Assembly: GCA_025929155.1 (NCBI GenBank)
Contig: JAICMR010000003.1
Coordinates: forward strand, 1-49,865
Direction: 5' to 3'
DNA from: Chthoniobacterales bacterium
GTDB taxonomy: Bacteria > Verrucomicrobiota > Verrucomicrobiia > Chthoniobacterales > UBA10450
DNA length: 49,865 bases
Each line of letters begins with the position of its first letter. Position 1 is the stretch's first letter. Shown here in pieces: positions 1 to 7,342 of the stretch. The notes beneath the pieces are model-generated. The model did not search any database. It was not told the DNA's origin and saw nothing but the letters and a program-made list of their open reading frames with translations. Both the position numbers and the translations under genes were made by a program.

Positions 1-2
1 TG

Positions 3-122
3 GTCGAGCAGGGCAGCGTGCAGATCGGGGGTGAAAAAATTCGGGACCTCCAGTCCGACATCGTTTTGCAATCCGGCGACGTCCTCCGGCTCGACAAAAC
101 TCGCGCTGTTCGCGTGAAATAA
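3..122 (+). CDS. tyrS: C-terminal end of an S4-domain protein, probably tyrosyl-tRNA synthetase (partial)
   Basis: The 5' part lies outside the window. The 39 visible residues read VEQGSVQIGGEKIRD, then SGDVLRLDKTRAVRVK and a TAA stop. This is the end of an S4 RNA-binding fold: the (V/R)xIxGEKxxD strand-loop followed by the GDVLxxxKxxxxRV strand that closes bacterial tyrosyl-tRNA synthetases, where it contacts the tRNA. The very short tail after the S4 fold fits TyrS better than RluA/RsuA pseudouridine synthases, whose S4 domain is N-terminal. With 39 residues, another S4 protein cannot be excluded. A stem-loop follows immediately. Confidence 0.6.
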   Translation, partial: VEQGSVQIGGEKIRDLQSDIVLQSGDVLRLDKTRAVRVK

Positions 123-158
123 AAAGCGCGGACCGACCACTCAGCCGATCCGCGCTTT
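123..158. terminator. Stem-loop between convergent genes
   Basis: A perfect 10-bp stem (AAAGCGCGGA at 123-132 with TCCGCGCTTT at 149-158) encloses a 16-nt loop. It starts right after the upstream stop codon and ends 23 nt before the convergent gene at 181-657. A-rich bases on one side and a short T run on the other fit a bidirectional intrinsic terminator, though the U tract is short. Confidence 0.6.
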
Positions 159-180
159 CAATGGAGAAACTTAACGTTCG

Positions 181-657
181 TTAGGCGTGCAACGGCTCGA
201 GCAAAGTAAAGGTCTGCTCTCGCGCCGCGACCGGCGCCGCCACTCCTTCGAAATGCGAGCGCAAGCTGCGCAGCTCGGAGGTCAGGAAGGCATCCATGAA
301 GCCAAACTTCCGATCGAGCCAGGCGTAGAGCTGGTTTTTGATTTCATAGTGAACGGCAATGGTCACTTCCGTGCAGTCCGGGCGCACCTCGTGGAACTCG
401 ACGAGACCCATCAGGTCGATATTGCCGCCCCACGATTCAAACGCTGCTTGATCGGGTGAATCGGTTTCAACCGCAGCCACAACGGTCTCCCCTTCAAACC
501 CGAGCGGGCCGCGAAAATTCAGGTCGATGGTTTTGGACGACGTGACGGTCGCTTTGCTCACCATCACGAGGTGGCGACGGTAAGATTGGACGTTGGAAAG
601 GCGAGCTTTGCACTCTTCCAACGGCAAGCTCATGTGGAGTGTTTTTTGTAGCATCAT
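181..657 (-). CDS. SRPBCC/START-like hypothetical protein
   Basis: A 158-residue soluble protein with no signal peptide or membrane segment. The pattern suggests the SRPBCC helix-grip fold of polyketide cyclases and lipid or hydrophobic ligand carriers: an N-terminal strand and helix, a basic segment around SYRRHLVMVSKATV, several alternating beta strands (for example VTIAVHYEIK near residue 100), and a long C-terminal helix with LTSELRSLRSHFEG. I do not recognise a precise family or reaction. Two ATGs are adjacent at the start and no strong ribosome-binding site is visible. The stop TAA lies inside a CCTAACGA octamer. The gene is convergent with the upstream S4 gene and has no operon partner. 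Confidence 0.55.
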   Translation of the reverse strand: MMLQKTLHMSLPLEECKARLSNVQSYRRHLVMVSKATVTSSKTIDLNFRGPLGFEGETVVAAVETDSPDQAAFESWGGNIDLMGLVEFHEVRPDCTEVTIAVHYEIKNQLYAWLDRKFGFMDAFLTSELRSLRSHFEGVAAPVAAREQTFTLLEPLHA

Positions 658-826
658 AAGTTTGGTGAGTTGTTGACAGCCATTTTAGCAACGCATGTGC
701 CAGAGGTGTTTTCCCTAGGAAGGCCTCTGGCGGAGGGTGAATTTTGTGTGCAATATCGTTACACACCTGTCACTTATCATTGCTTTTGCAGCAGCGCCCC
801 GGACCGCTGGAACTGGCGACGCGTCG

Positions 827-2047
827 TCAAGTTCGCGGGCGGGTGCTGGCAATGATCGCCGCCCCGCCTAACGAACTCACGATTACCAGAATCATCGCTG
901 CGATCGGCGAGAGAACCCAAAGCGCGCCGACCGCTGCGCTCGAAATGAAATCACCGATTCCGTTCACGGTCGCGAGCACTCCAAAACCGACTCCCCGGAC
1001 CGGCGCGGAAAGCAAGGTCGCCGCGGTCGAGTTCTCGAGCGTTTCCCAAACGCCCATGTAAAGCCCGGCAAAAGCAAACACGATCGCGAACTTACCTAAC
1101 GATACCCCGGGCAGAAGCAGCACGGTCGCAGGCACAACGGCGACGGAGTAACCCATCGCGAGCACCCAGCGTTTCGGGAAACGATCCGCCAGCAGTCCGC
1201 TCACGTAACAGGAGATTGTGTAAACGACGTTGTAACCGATGTAGAACGTCATCGCCAGGGTCGCGGCCCGCGTCGGCCCGAAGCGGGGAATCCACGCCTG
1301 CGTCGCCCAGAGAATCAGGAGCGTTTTCGAGAAGTCGCCGATTCCGGCGATGCCGACGCCGAAGAGATAACGTCGGAACTCGCTCGGCAAGGCTCGCACA
1401 TTCGACCAAAGCGTTCCCGCACCAGAGGGCTCATGCGACCGCTCGCGCACGAGGCACGCAATTAGCAATCCCGCGATCACGCCAGGGACGAGTGTCCACA
1501 AGAACATTGGCCGCAGCCCGATTGCGGCGACGAGCGCGACCGAAATCGCCGGTCCGATCACTGCGCCGGCGCTGTCCATCGCCCGTTCCAGCCCGAAAGC
1601 GCGACCATAGGTTTCCGGCGACGTCGCTTCCGTTAAAAGAACGTTGCGCACCGGCGACCGCGCACCGCGACCCAGCCAGCCGCCCGCCCGCCCGAGGAGC
1701 ACGTGCCACCAACTCGTCGCGAAGGCGAAGCTCGCCATCCCGGAGGCGGTCAGGAAATAACCGGCGACGGCGAGCGGTTTGCGGCGCCGCAACCGGTCGC
1801 TGTAAAGCCCGGAGAAAAGCTTGGCAAAACTGGAAACGCCATCTGCCACGCCTTCGATCAGTCCGAGCAGCGCCGAGCTCGCGCCTAACGACGCCAGCAA
1901 TGCGGGCATTGCCGCCGTTGCCATTTCATGTCCGACATCGGAGAAGAGACTCGCCAGGCCGATGCCGAGAATGCTGCGATTCAGCCAGCGGGAACCGCGG
2001 CCCGCAATTGGCTCGTTAGGCCGCGGCCTACGCTTTGCGTGTCCCAT
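827..2047 (-). CDS. Major facilitator superfamily transporter, third gene of the fluoride operon
   Basis: A 406-residue integral membrane protein with about twelve hydrophobic segments after a basic N-terminus of roughly 25 residues. The MFS motif A is visible at residues 80-90 (GLYSDRLRRRK), and the second membrane segments are rich in Gly and Ala as usual. It starts 20 nt inside the end of the DUF190 gene, so the two are probably translationally coupled and read from the crcB leader. The substrate cannot be read from the sequence. Its place behind a fluoride riboswitch suggests a role in fluoride tolerance or in export of a related ion, but this rests on context only. Three CCTAACGA octamers lie inside the gene and one near the N-terminus encodes PNE. 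Confidence 0.85.
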   Translation of the reverse strand: MGHAKRRPRPNEPIAGRGSRWLNRSILGIGLASLFSDVGHEMATAAMPALLASLGASSALLGLIEGVADGVSSFAKLFSGLYSDRLRRRKPLAVAGYFLTASGMASFAFATSWWHVLLGRAGGWLGRGARSPVRNVLLTEATSPETYGRAFGLERAMDSAGAVIGPAISVALVAAIGLRPMFLWTLVPGVIAGLLIACLVRERSHEPSGAGTLWSNVRALPSEFRRYLFGVGIAGIGDFSKTLLILWATQAWIPRFGPTRAATLAMTFYIGYNVVYTISCYVSGLLADRFPKRWVLAMGYSVAVVPATVLLLPGVSLGKFAIVFAFAGLYMGVWETLENSTAATLLSAPVRGVGFGVLATVNGIGDFISSAAVGALWVLSPIAAMILVIVSSLGGAAIIASTRPRT

Positions 2048-2372
2048 CGCGATAGTGCAGCACTTTCACCTTCTCCATCGTAACGAGACCGCCGCCCATC
2101 ATTTCATCGAGCAACGGCAGGAGCGTTCGAACTTTTTCCTCCACATCCACGATCTCGATGACGAGCGGAAGATCAATCGAGAGTCGGAGGATTTTCGCAG
2201 TGTGAATGCGACTGGCGGCGCCGAAACCCATCGGACCGCGCAGGACCGTCGCGCCTGCGAGGTGCAGCTCGCGCGCTTTCCTGACGATCGCCTCGTAGAG
2301 CGGCTGGTGTTTCCAGCGATCGCTTTCACCGAGGTAAATCCGGAGGAGGAGTGCGTCTTCGGGAAGTTGCAT
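2028..2372 (-). CDS. DUF190 family protein, CrcB partner
   Basis: A 114-residue small cytoplasmic protein of the DUF190 family, a PII-like fold often encoded next to crcB. Recognisable features are the N-terminal LLLRIYLGESDRW strand, the central GATVLRGPMGFGA segment and the later LPLVIEIVDVEEKV strand-helix. Members are thought to sense or modulate fluoride or ion export, but the biochemical role is not settled. The gene begins 10 nt after the crcB stop, and its 3' end overlaps the MFS transporter start by 20 nt, which makes a compact three-gene operon. Confidence 0.88.
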   Translation of the reverse strand: MQLPEDALLLRIYLGESDRWKHQPLYEAIVRKARELHLAGATVLRGPMGFGAASRIHTAKILRLSIDLPLVIEIVDVEEKVRTLLPLLDEMMGGGLVTMEKVKVLHYRDGTRKA

Positions 2373-2382
2373 AAAGAGTTGC

Positions 2383-2772
2383 CTAACGAGCGAGCAAAAG
2401 GAGCGCGCTGGCCCGCCCGAGCCAGACGGCGACCAGACAGCAGACGACCGAGAGCACGCAATTCAAGCCCGCGCGCAGCCAGTCGCCTTCCACCGCGAGA
2501 TCCAGCGTCTGCAGGCTGAACGAAGAAAACGTCGTGTAACCGCCGCACAAGCCGATAAGCAGAAACTCGCGCACCCGCGGACTCACGAGAAAGGGGCCGC
2601 CCGGCATCGTCAGGGCCGCGAGAAACCCAATCACGAACGATCCGGTGACATTGACGAACAAGGTGCCGAACGGAAAGAACGCGCCATGGCGTTCCGCGAT
2701 CAAACCGGAAGCCCAGAAGCGGGCGCCGCTGCCGAGCGCGCCGCCAAACATGATCCAGAAATAAGTGAGCAT
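2383..2772 (-). CDS. crcB: Fluoride channel CrcB/Fluc
   Basis: A 129-residue four-helix membrane protein of the CrcB/Fluc family, which works as a dual-topology dimer exporting fluoride. Family motifs are clear: FGGALGSGARF at residues 9-19, GTLFVNVTGSFVIGF in the middle, and CGGYTTFSSFSLQ near residue 85. I chose the ATG at 2772. It has a good Shine-Dalgarno GGAGT six nucleotides upstream, and the family usually starts just before this first helix. An in-frame ATG at 2823 would give 17 extra residues, but it is part of the conserved GATGACTCC of the upstream fluoride riboswitch and is unlikely to be a start. The stop TAG falls in an octamer copy at 2382-2389. Confidence 0.95.
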   Translation of the reverse strand: MLTYFWIMFGGALGSGARFWASGLIAERHGAFFPFGTLFVNVTGSFVIGFLAALTMPGGPFLVSPRVREFLLIGLCGGYTTFSSFSLQTLDLAVEGDWLRAGLNCVLSVVCCLVAVWLGRASALLLLAR

Positions 2773-2778
2773 AAAAAG

Positions 2779-2783
2779 ACTCC
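2779..2783 (-). promoter_or_regulatory. crcB Shine-Dalgarno, possibly masked by the riboswitch
   Basis: GGAGT six nucleotides before the crcB ATG. The same five bases occur in the aptamer loop at 2861-2865. Both can pair with the ACTCC at 2816-2820, so ligand-free RNA could hide this site. The pairing is seen in the sequence; the switch mechanism is inference. Confidence 0.6.
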
Positions 2784-2810
2784 GACTGTGGTTCCGCAAA
2801 ACGGAAACAT

Positions 2811-2873
2811 CAGTAGGAGTCATCAGCCCGCGCGGTTCTCCTGCTTTCGCAGAAAGGCAAACTCCATTGCCAC
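2811..2873 (-). promoter_or_regulatory. Fluoride riboswitch (crcB motif)
   Basis: Read on the minus strand, the leader holds GGCAATGGAGTTTGCC (2856-2871), a small stem-loop with a GAAA loop, GAGAACCGC, and GCTGATGACTCCTACTG (2811-2827). This matches the fluoride riboswitch core: a first stem GGCAA/TTGCC closing an ATGGAGT loop, the conserved AAC, and the GCUGAUGACUCCUAC tail whose ACTCC pairs with the loop GGAGT as a pseudoknot. It sits directly upstream of a genuine fluoride channel gene, which is the classic target. A further TTCCG/CGGAA hairpin lies between the aptamer and the ribosome-binding site. Confidence 0.92.
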
Positions 2874-2954
2874 GGCGCAGCTTAACAAGGTCATCTCAGC
2901 CGGCAACGGGAAAACACTTGTCAGTCCTCCAATTTTCCGCCTCTAATCGCGGCC

Positions 2955-3254
2955 ATGAAAAAGATCTCATTATTAAGTCTCATCTCCGCCTTGAGTTTAA
3001 CCCTAAGCAGTCTGGCGCTGGCGGACAGCGCCAAGTCCTATCAGGTCACGGGGCCCGTGCTGGAAATGAATGACAGCATGATCGCGGTGCAGAAAGGCAA
3101 AGACCGCTGGGAAATCAACCGGGACGCCAGTAGCAAGGTGCCGACTGATCTTAAGGTCGGCGATAAAGTGACCATCACATACACGATGACAGCGAAAAGC
3201 GTGGAAATGAAACCAACCAAAGGTGCAAAGACGAAGGCGCAAAAGAAGGAGTAG
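2955..3254 (+). CDS. Small secreted protein, DUF5666-like
   Basis: A 99-residue protein with a typical Sec signal peptide: MKK, a hydrophobic core to about residue 20, and a likely cut after LALA at residues 20-23. The mature part reads VTGPVLEMNDSMIAVQKGKDRWEI, then LKVGDKVTITYTM. This is an OB-like small beta barrel of the kind seen in DUF5666-type periplasmic proteins with the pattern vtGxVxxvdxxxItV...VGdkVxv. The last 18 residues are lysine-rich (TKGAKTKAQKKE). The partner is unknown. It is divergent from the crcB operon and stands alone. Confidence 0.7.
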   Translation: MKKISLLSLISALSLTLSSLALADSAKSYQVTGPVLEMNDSMIAVQKGKDRWEINRDASSKVPTDLKVGDKVTITYTMTAKSVEMKPTKGAKTKAQKKE

Positions 3255-3314
3255 GGGTTAAACCGACGGAGAGATGAGCACCTGAGGTAAGCCAGAAGCC
3301 ACAAGAAGGGAGCT

Positions 3315-3410
3315 GTCATCGCGAGAGAAGCGGAGGGATCCCGCGGGATCGCCTTTCAGATTACTACCCCAGAATTCTTCGACTCCGCTCCGCTTCGCTC
3401 AAAATGAGGA
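3315..3410. repeat. Dispersed GTCATCC-type intergenic repeat, copy 1
   Basis: Starts GTCATCGCGAGAGAAGCGGAGGG and ends with CTTCGACTCCGCTCCGCTTCGCTC, then AAAATGAGGA. It is a diverged member of the family at 5278-5409, 25613-25662, 26940-27052, 31499-31690 and 48508-48545. It fills most of the 203-bp gap before the HerA-like gene and has no coding potential. Confidence 0.7.
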
Positions 3411-3457
3411 GCGACTCGGCCCCGAGTAGCCGACAAGAGTCATCACAGATCGTTCGC

Positions 3458-4999
3458 TTAACGACGCCGGCTGCTCCCGCCCAGGAGTCCCCCTAGGACG
3501 CCGCGGACAAGCTGCCGTCCGACCTGGCTGCCGGCGGCGCGCACCGCGCTTTTCACCATCGATGTGGCTAGACTGTCGGTGCGTCCGCCGCGCGGGCCGA
3601 TCCGAGGCTGGAAGGCACCTTCCGCTGTGCCGAGAATCTCGCCGAAGAATGATGGCTTCGCCGCCTCCGGAACGGACGCGCCCGGAACAGCCGGCGGCGC
3701 ACCGGCTGCCGCGACTTTTTCCCCGGCGCGCGCCTGCAGTTTCTCGAAAGCCGATTCGCGATCGATCGCCTTTTCGTAGTGCCCAAAGAGAACCGACGAT
3801 TGGATAATCTGCTGGCGCTGCTCCGGCGTAATGGCACCCAGCTGGCTCCGCGGCGGCACCACTTTGGCGCGCTCGACGATCTGTGGCGTGCCATTTTCAT
3901 CCAGCATCGAGACGAGTGCTTCACCGACTGCCAGCTCGGTCAACGCCGTCTCGACGTTCAGCTTCGGATTCTGTCGAAACGTCTGAGCCGCGGCCTGAAC
4001 CGCTTTCTGGTCGCGCGGCGTAAAGGCGCGGAGCGCGTGCTGCACCCGATTTCCAAGCTGGCCGAGAATGATGTCGGGAATATCGAGCGGGTTCTGGCTG
4101 ACGAAATAAACGCCCACGCCCTTCGAACGAATCAGCCGCACCATCTGCTCGACTTTTTGCTGCACGGCGGGCTCGATATCGGCGAAGAGCAGGTGGGCTT
4201 CGTCAAAAAAGAAGACCAGCTTCGGCTTATCGGGATCGCCGATCTCGGGCAACCGCTCGAATAGTTCCGAGAGCAGCCAGAGCAAGAAGGTCGCGTAAAC
4301 CTTCGGCGATTGCTGCATGAGCTTCTCGGCTGCGAGAATGTTCACGATGCCGCGGCCACGGGAGTCGGTCTGGATGAGATCGTCGAGGTCGAGTGCCGGC
4401 TCCCCAAAAAACTTGTCGGCGCCCTGCGTTTCCAGCGCGAGCAGGTTGCGCTGAATCGCCCCGACACTTGCCGCCGAGACGTTGCCGTATTGGGTCTTAA
4501 ATTCGGCGGCATTGTCGCCGACGTACTGCAGCATCGCGCGTTGATCCTTGAGATCGAGGAGCAACATCCCGCTCTCATCCGCGATCCGGAAAACCATGTT
4601 AAGAACGCCGGCCTGGGTGTCATTTAGATCGAGCAACCGCCCGAGGAGGAGCGGACCCATCTCAGAAACCGTCGCGCGGACCGGATGACCTTGTTCCCCG
4701 AAAACATCCCAGAAAACAACCGGCGAGGCCGCGCCCTCGAAATCAGCCAGGGCGAGCTCCTTTGCCCGCGCGAGGACTTTGGGATTGGTCGCTCCCGGCT
4801 GACTCATTCCCGCGAGATCGCCTTTCACGTCCGCCATGAAAACCGGAATACCCCGCGCACTGAAACCCTCGGCCAGCGTCTGGAGTGTGACGGTTTTCCC
4901 GGTACCGGTCGCGCCGGCGATGAGACCGTGCCGGTTGGCCATTTTCGGTAGGAGGTAAAGCGCGTGAACGCTCTGCGCGACCAGGATCGGATTACTCAT
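3458..4999 (-). CDS. HerA-like ATPase, DUF853 family
   Basis: A 513-residue cytoplasmic P-loop ATPase. Walker A GATGTGKT is at residues 29-36, the early KGDLAGM segment follows near 59-65, and Walker [11 protein letters not shown] is at 261-270. The C-terminal third carries the DUF853 signature, ending in a Gly/Arg-rich tail ([11 protein letters not shown]) after a helix typical of the family. Relatives such as E. coli YjgR resemble the HerA/FtsK translocase superfamily and are presumed to act on DNA, but no defined substrate is established. No NurA-type nuclease is next to it. The downstream stop region resembles the octamer with one mismatch. Confidence 0.88.
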   Translation of the reverse strand: MSNPILVAQSVHALYLLPKMANRHGLIAGATGTGKTVTLQTLAEGFSARGIPVFMADVKGDLAGMSQPGATNPKVLARAKELALADFEGAASPVVFWDVFGEQGHPVRATVSEMGPLLLGRLLDLNDTQAGVLNMVFRIADESGMLLLDLKDQRAMLQYVGDNAAEFKTQYGNVSAASVGAIQRNLLALETQGADKFFGEPALDLDDLIQTDSRGRGIVNILAAEKLMQQSPKVYATFLLWLLSELFERLPEIGDPDKPKLVFFFDEAHLLFADIEPAVQQKVEQMVRLIRSKGVGVYFVSQNPLDIPDIILGQLGNRVQHALRAFTPRDQKAVQAAAQTFRQNPKLNVETALTELAVGEALVSMLDENGTPQIVERAKVVPPRSQLGAITPEQRQQIIQSSVLFGHYEKAIDRESAFEKLQARAGEKVAAAGAPPAVPGASVPEAAKPSFFGEILGTAEGAFQPRIGPRGGRTDSLATSMVKSAVRAAGSQVGRQLVRGVLGGLLGGSSRRR

Positions 5000-5040
5000 G
5001 AGAAGACCAGCCCAGTCTCATGCCCTGCCGAAGCCTTCCC

Positions 5041-5214
5041 CTAACGAGCGAGGATGGCCTGCTTTTTCGTCCAGGAATGCGTGCCGCCGCAATGCTGGCA
5101 CGGCACGTCCTTGGGTTTGAGCTTCGCGTCCTCGAAGAGTTCTTCATCGACCGTGAGCCCAGTCACGTTGAGTTTTTTTGTAACCGGACATCTCACCAGA
5201 ATTCGCTTGATCAC
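5041..5214 (-). CDS. Small zinc-ribbon protein
   Basis: A 57-residue gene just upstream of the HerA-like gene on the same strand. From a GTG start it reads MIKRILVRCPVTKK, an acidic middle (GLTVDEELFEDAKLK), then VPCQHCGGTHSWTKKQAILAR. The residues CPVT near 9 and CQHCGGTHSW near 40-49 form a CxnCxxC zinc-ribbon-like pattern. Small proteins ending CPxCGxxHxW are common and uncharacterised in soil bacteria. Its stop TAG overlaps a CCTAACGA copy, and the 41-nt gap to the next gene suggests cotranscription. ATT or upstream codons could also start it. Function is unknown. Confidence 0.7.
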   Translation of the reverse strand: MIKRILVRCPVTKKLNVTGLTVDEELFEDAKLKPKDVPCQHCGGTHSWTKKQAILAR

Positions 5215-5277
5215 GGCGCGAATATGCCACGAAAGGGCTCTCTCTGCGCGGGAAAACTTTCACGCCTTTTCTGGCCG

Positions 5278-5409
5278 GTCATCCTGAGGAAGTGCAGCGG
5301 AGTCGAAGGATCCTGTGCAGTTGTCTCGAGCCGCCGGAGGTGCCTGGGGTGGCTTCGTCATCTCCGGGCGGAATTCATCGACTTCGTTCCGCTGCGCTCC
5401 CGTATGACC
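5278..5409. repeat. Dispersed GTCATCC-type intergenic repeat, copy 2
   Basis: Begins GTCATCCTGAGGAAGTGCAGC, followed by GGAGTCGAAGGATCC. It ends TCATCGACTTCGTTCCGCTG, followed by CGCTCCCGTATGACC. The two ends are imperfect inverted copies, so the transcript could fold into one long hairpin. It occupies the gap between the zinc-ribbon gene and the cyclase stop. Confidence 0.75.
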
Positions 5410-5411
5410 AC

Positions 5412-6236
5412 TCACTTCGGCACGGCTGCGAAAACTCGCGCGGGAAATCCCGAGCCGCCTTCAGGCTTCGGGAAAGTCGCGAAAATGACCGCGCCAGATT
5501 CCGGCACCTGATCCAGATTCGTAAGCAACTCGATCTGGTAGTGATCGTGCGTCAGCACATAGGTCTCGAGCGTGTAGTCATCTTTGGTCGTCGCCAACCC
5601 GGGATCGGTGTCAGTCGTTTCGTGACCATTCGCGGTCGCACCGCGTTCTTCGTAGAGAAAACGCAACGCCGGCAGACTCCAGCCCGGATAATGCGCGATC
5701 CCTTTCGCATCCCTGTTTTCCATCGCAGCCGCGTCCGGCCAGCGTTTCGACCAGTCGGTGCGCAAAGCCACGAAAGCTCCTTTCGGAATCGCGCCGTGAT
5801 CTGCTTCCCATTTTTTAATCCGCTCCACGCTCAGCGTGTAATCCGAGTTCTTCGCGACTTCCTTGTGCACGTCGAACACCACCAGCGGCAGAATCATTTC
5901 TCGGAGCGGGATCCGATCGACGGTCCGACCGCCTTTGGCAAAATGCGCCGGCGCATCAACATGCGTGCCCCATTGTCCAACGTGGGTGAAGACCTGCGCG
6001 AAAAAACCCGTGCCCATCAATCCGGGCTTCTTCTCGAAATCGTAGATTGTCCGGATTTCCTCATTTGGGAAACCCGGCCAGTGCGGGATACCGGGCGCAA
6101 AGGAATGCGTCAGATCGACCATCCGCTGCTTTGCCAATTGCTCCTGCAATGGCCACAGCGAGGGAGTTTCCGCAGAGGCCTGGCTCAACAGACAAACTGC
6201 GCCGCAAAGAACAGGAAAGCGAAAGAGAGCGCGCAT
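5412..6236 (-). CDS. Exported cyclase-family protein (kynurenine formamidase-like)
   Basis: A 274-residue protein of the cyclase/kynurenine formamidase-like family, metal-dependent hydrolases. I chose the ATG at 6236 because it gives a clean signal peptide (MRALFRFPVLCGAVCLLSQASAE, cut near residue 22). A start at 6323 would put 29 unlikely residues in front. The metal-binding motif HVGQWGTHVDAPAHF lies at about 85-99, and an HSFAPGIPHWPG segment near 44 is typical of the family. The substrate is unknown; export makes a role in tryptophan catabolism doubtful and suggests an extracellular ester or amide. It stands alone, divergent from the methyltransferase operon. Confidence 0.85.
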   Translation of the reverse strand: MRALFRFPVLCGAVCLLSQASAETPSLWPLQEQLAKQRMVDLTHSFAPGIPHWPGFPNEEIRTIYDFEKKPGLMGTGFFAQVFTHVGQWGTHVDAPAHFAKGGRTVDRIPLREMILPLVVFDVHKEVAKNSDYTLSVERIKKWEADHGAIPKGAFVALRTDWSKRWPDAAAMENRDAKGIAHYPGWSLPALRFLYEERGATANGHETTDTDPGLATTKDDYTLETYVLTHDHYQIELLTNLDQVPESGAVIFATFPKPEGGSGFPARVFAAVPK

Positions 6237-6544
6237 CGCATTGGTGTTAGCCGATTGATCAAAAAGAGACGAACAAGTTCTAACAACTCCGAACAATCTA
6301 CGAGTCGTTCGGGCTCGGGCCATTTGTAGGTGCTGTTCGTCAATGTTATCAACAGGCAGCAGCAGACGGCCATTCGAGGTAATGGCGGCGCGTCCGCGAA
6401 GTTATTCAGAAGTAGAAGAAGAAGGATTACTTTGGGTTCCTCAAAGAATAATAATCGGTGCCGTGAACAACTTCGCTGCGACCCGTCACGCCTGCATCGC
6501 CCGGCTCGGGAAAGAAGCCGCCTTCAAGGTCCTCTCTACTGTGC
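6237..6544. other. 308-bp intergenic region between divergent genes
   Basis: A divergent promoter region between the cyclase and the methyltransferase operon. It is more AT-rich around 6260-6450 than its surroundings. An open frame at 6343-6669 gives a sequence with no family resemblance. I see no confident promoter, repeat or structured RNA. Confidence 0.4.
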
Positions 6545-7342
6545 ATGAAAAGCATCGCGCGCGAGTGGCTGACATCCGCCAGGGAAGTCGAGTGCGAAGC
6601 AACTGCGCACATGCCAAGCCATCTCGTTCTCTCGCCGCCTGCGGTTACCGAGCCAAGCCCGCCACTTGAGAACGAGCTGGACTATCGCGTCCGCGATCAG
6701 TCTGAGAGTCTCTTCGAACAGGTTGCGTGGATTTACGTTTTTTGCCGGGAGAATCTTTTCCGCGATGACACCGAGCGGATCTGCTCCGCGCTCTGGCCGG
6801 ATGGCGCGCCGGCGGCCGGCACGCAGTTAGTAGAGCTGGGCTGCGGCCCCGGCTTTTACTCGTGCCGTTTCGCCCGGCGCTTTCCGCAGCTCTCGGTGGT
6901 AGGAGTTGATCGCTCCGCGCAACAACTGGCTTGGGCACGCCGGCGGGCCGGCCGCATCGGGTTGGGAAACTGTCGATTTGACCGCGGCAACGTCCTGCAG
7001 ATTCCGTGTGCGGATGCGCATTTTGATGTGCTCATCGCATCGAGGCTCTTCACCGTTCTCCCTGAGCGGGAAGAAGCGATCGCGGAAATGCACCGGGTGC
7101 TCAAACCTGGCGGCCGCTGTTTTGTGGCCGAGCCGCGGCGGGCTTTCCGGGCTTCCGTCCCGCTCTTCGCGATGTGGACGCTCGCGCGGGTGACTCATTC
7201 CCGGAATGGCTACCGTGAGCCACGCAAGGCGGTCACCTTGCTCGCCGATGAGTTTCGCCACCTCGTCGGGACACAGCCGTGGCGGGAACTGAGATGCTGG
7301 CAGGACAATCGGTATCAGTACGCGCTCTGCGAGAAAGCATGA
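6545..7342 (+). CDS. Class I SAM-dependent methyltransferase
   Basis: A 265-residue cytoplasmic protein with the class I methyltransferase fold. Motif I VELGCGPGFYS is at residues 96-106, VVGVDRSAQQL follows (acidic residue binding the SAM ribose), and IASRLFTVLPEREEAIAEMHRVLKPGG is the familiar motif II/III region near 170-195. The substrate is unknown. The gene overlaps the next by the four bases ATGA, so the three genes that follow one another here are translationally coupled. A later ATG at 6611 is an equally good start, and neither has a clear Shine-Dalgarno. The operon context suggests modification of a sugar or a small metabolite. Confidence 0.85.
   Translation: MKSIAREWLTSAREVECEATAHMPSHLVLSPPAVTEPSPPLENELDYRVRDQSESLFEQVAWIYVFCRENLFRDDTERICSALWPDGAPAAGTQLVELGCGPGFYSCRFARRFPQLSVVGVDRSAQQLAWARRRAGRIGLGNCRFDRGNVLQIPCADAHFDVLIASRLFTVLPEREEAIAEMHRVLKPGGRCFVAEPRRAFRASVPLFAMWTLARVTHSRNGYREPRKAVTLLADEFRHLVGTQPWRELRCWQDNRYQYALCEKA

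Noticed and set aside
6343-6669. Open frame of 108 codons between the cyclase and the methyltransferase
   Set aside because: No family resemblance, and most of it lies in divergent promoter space.
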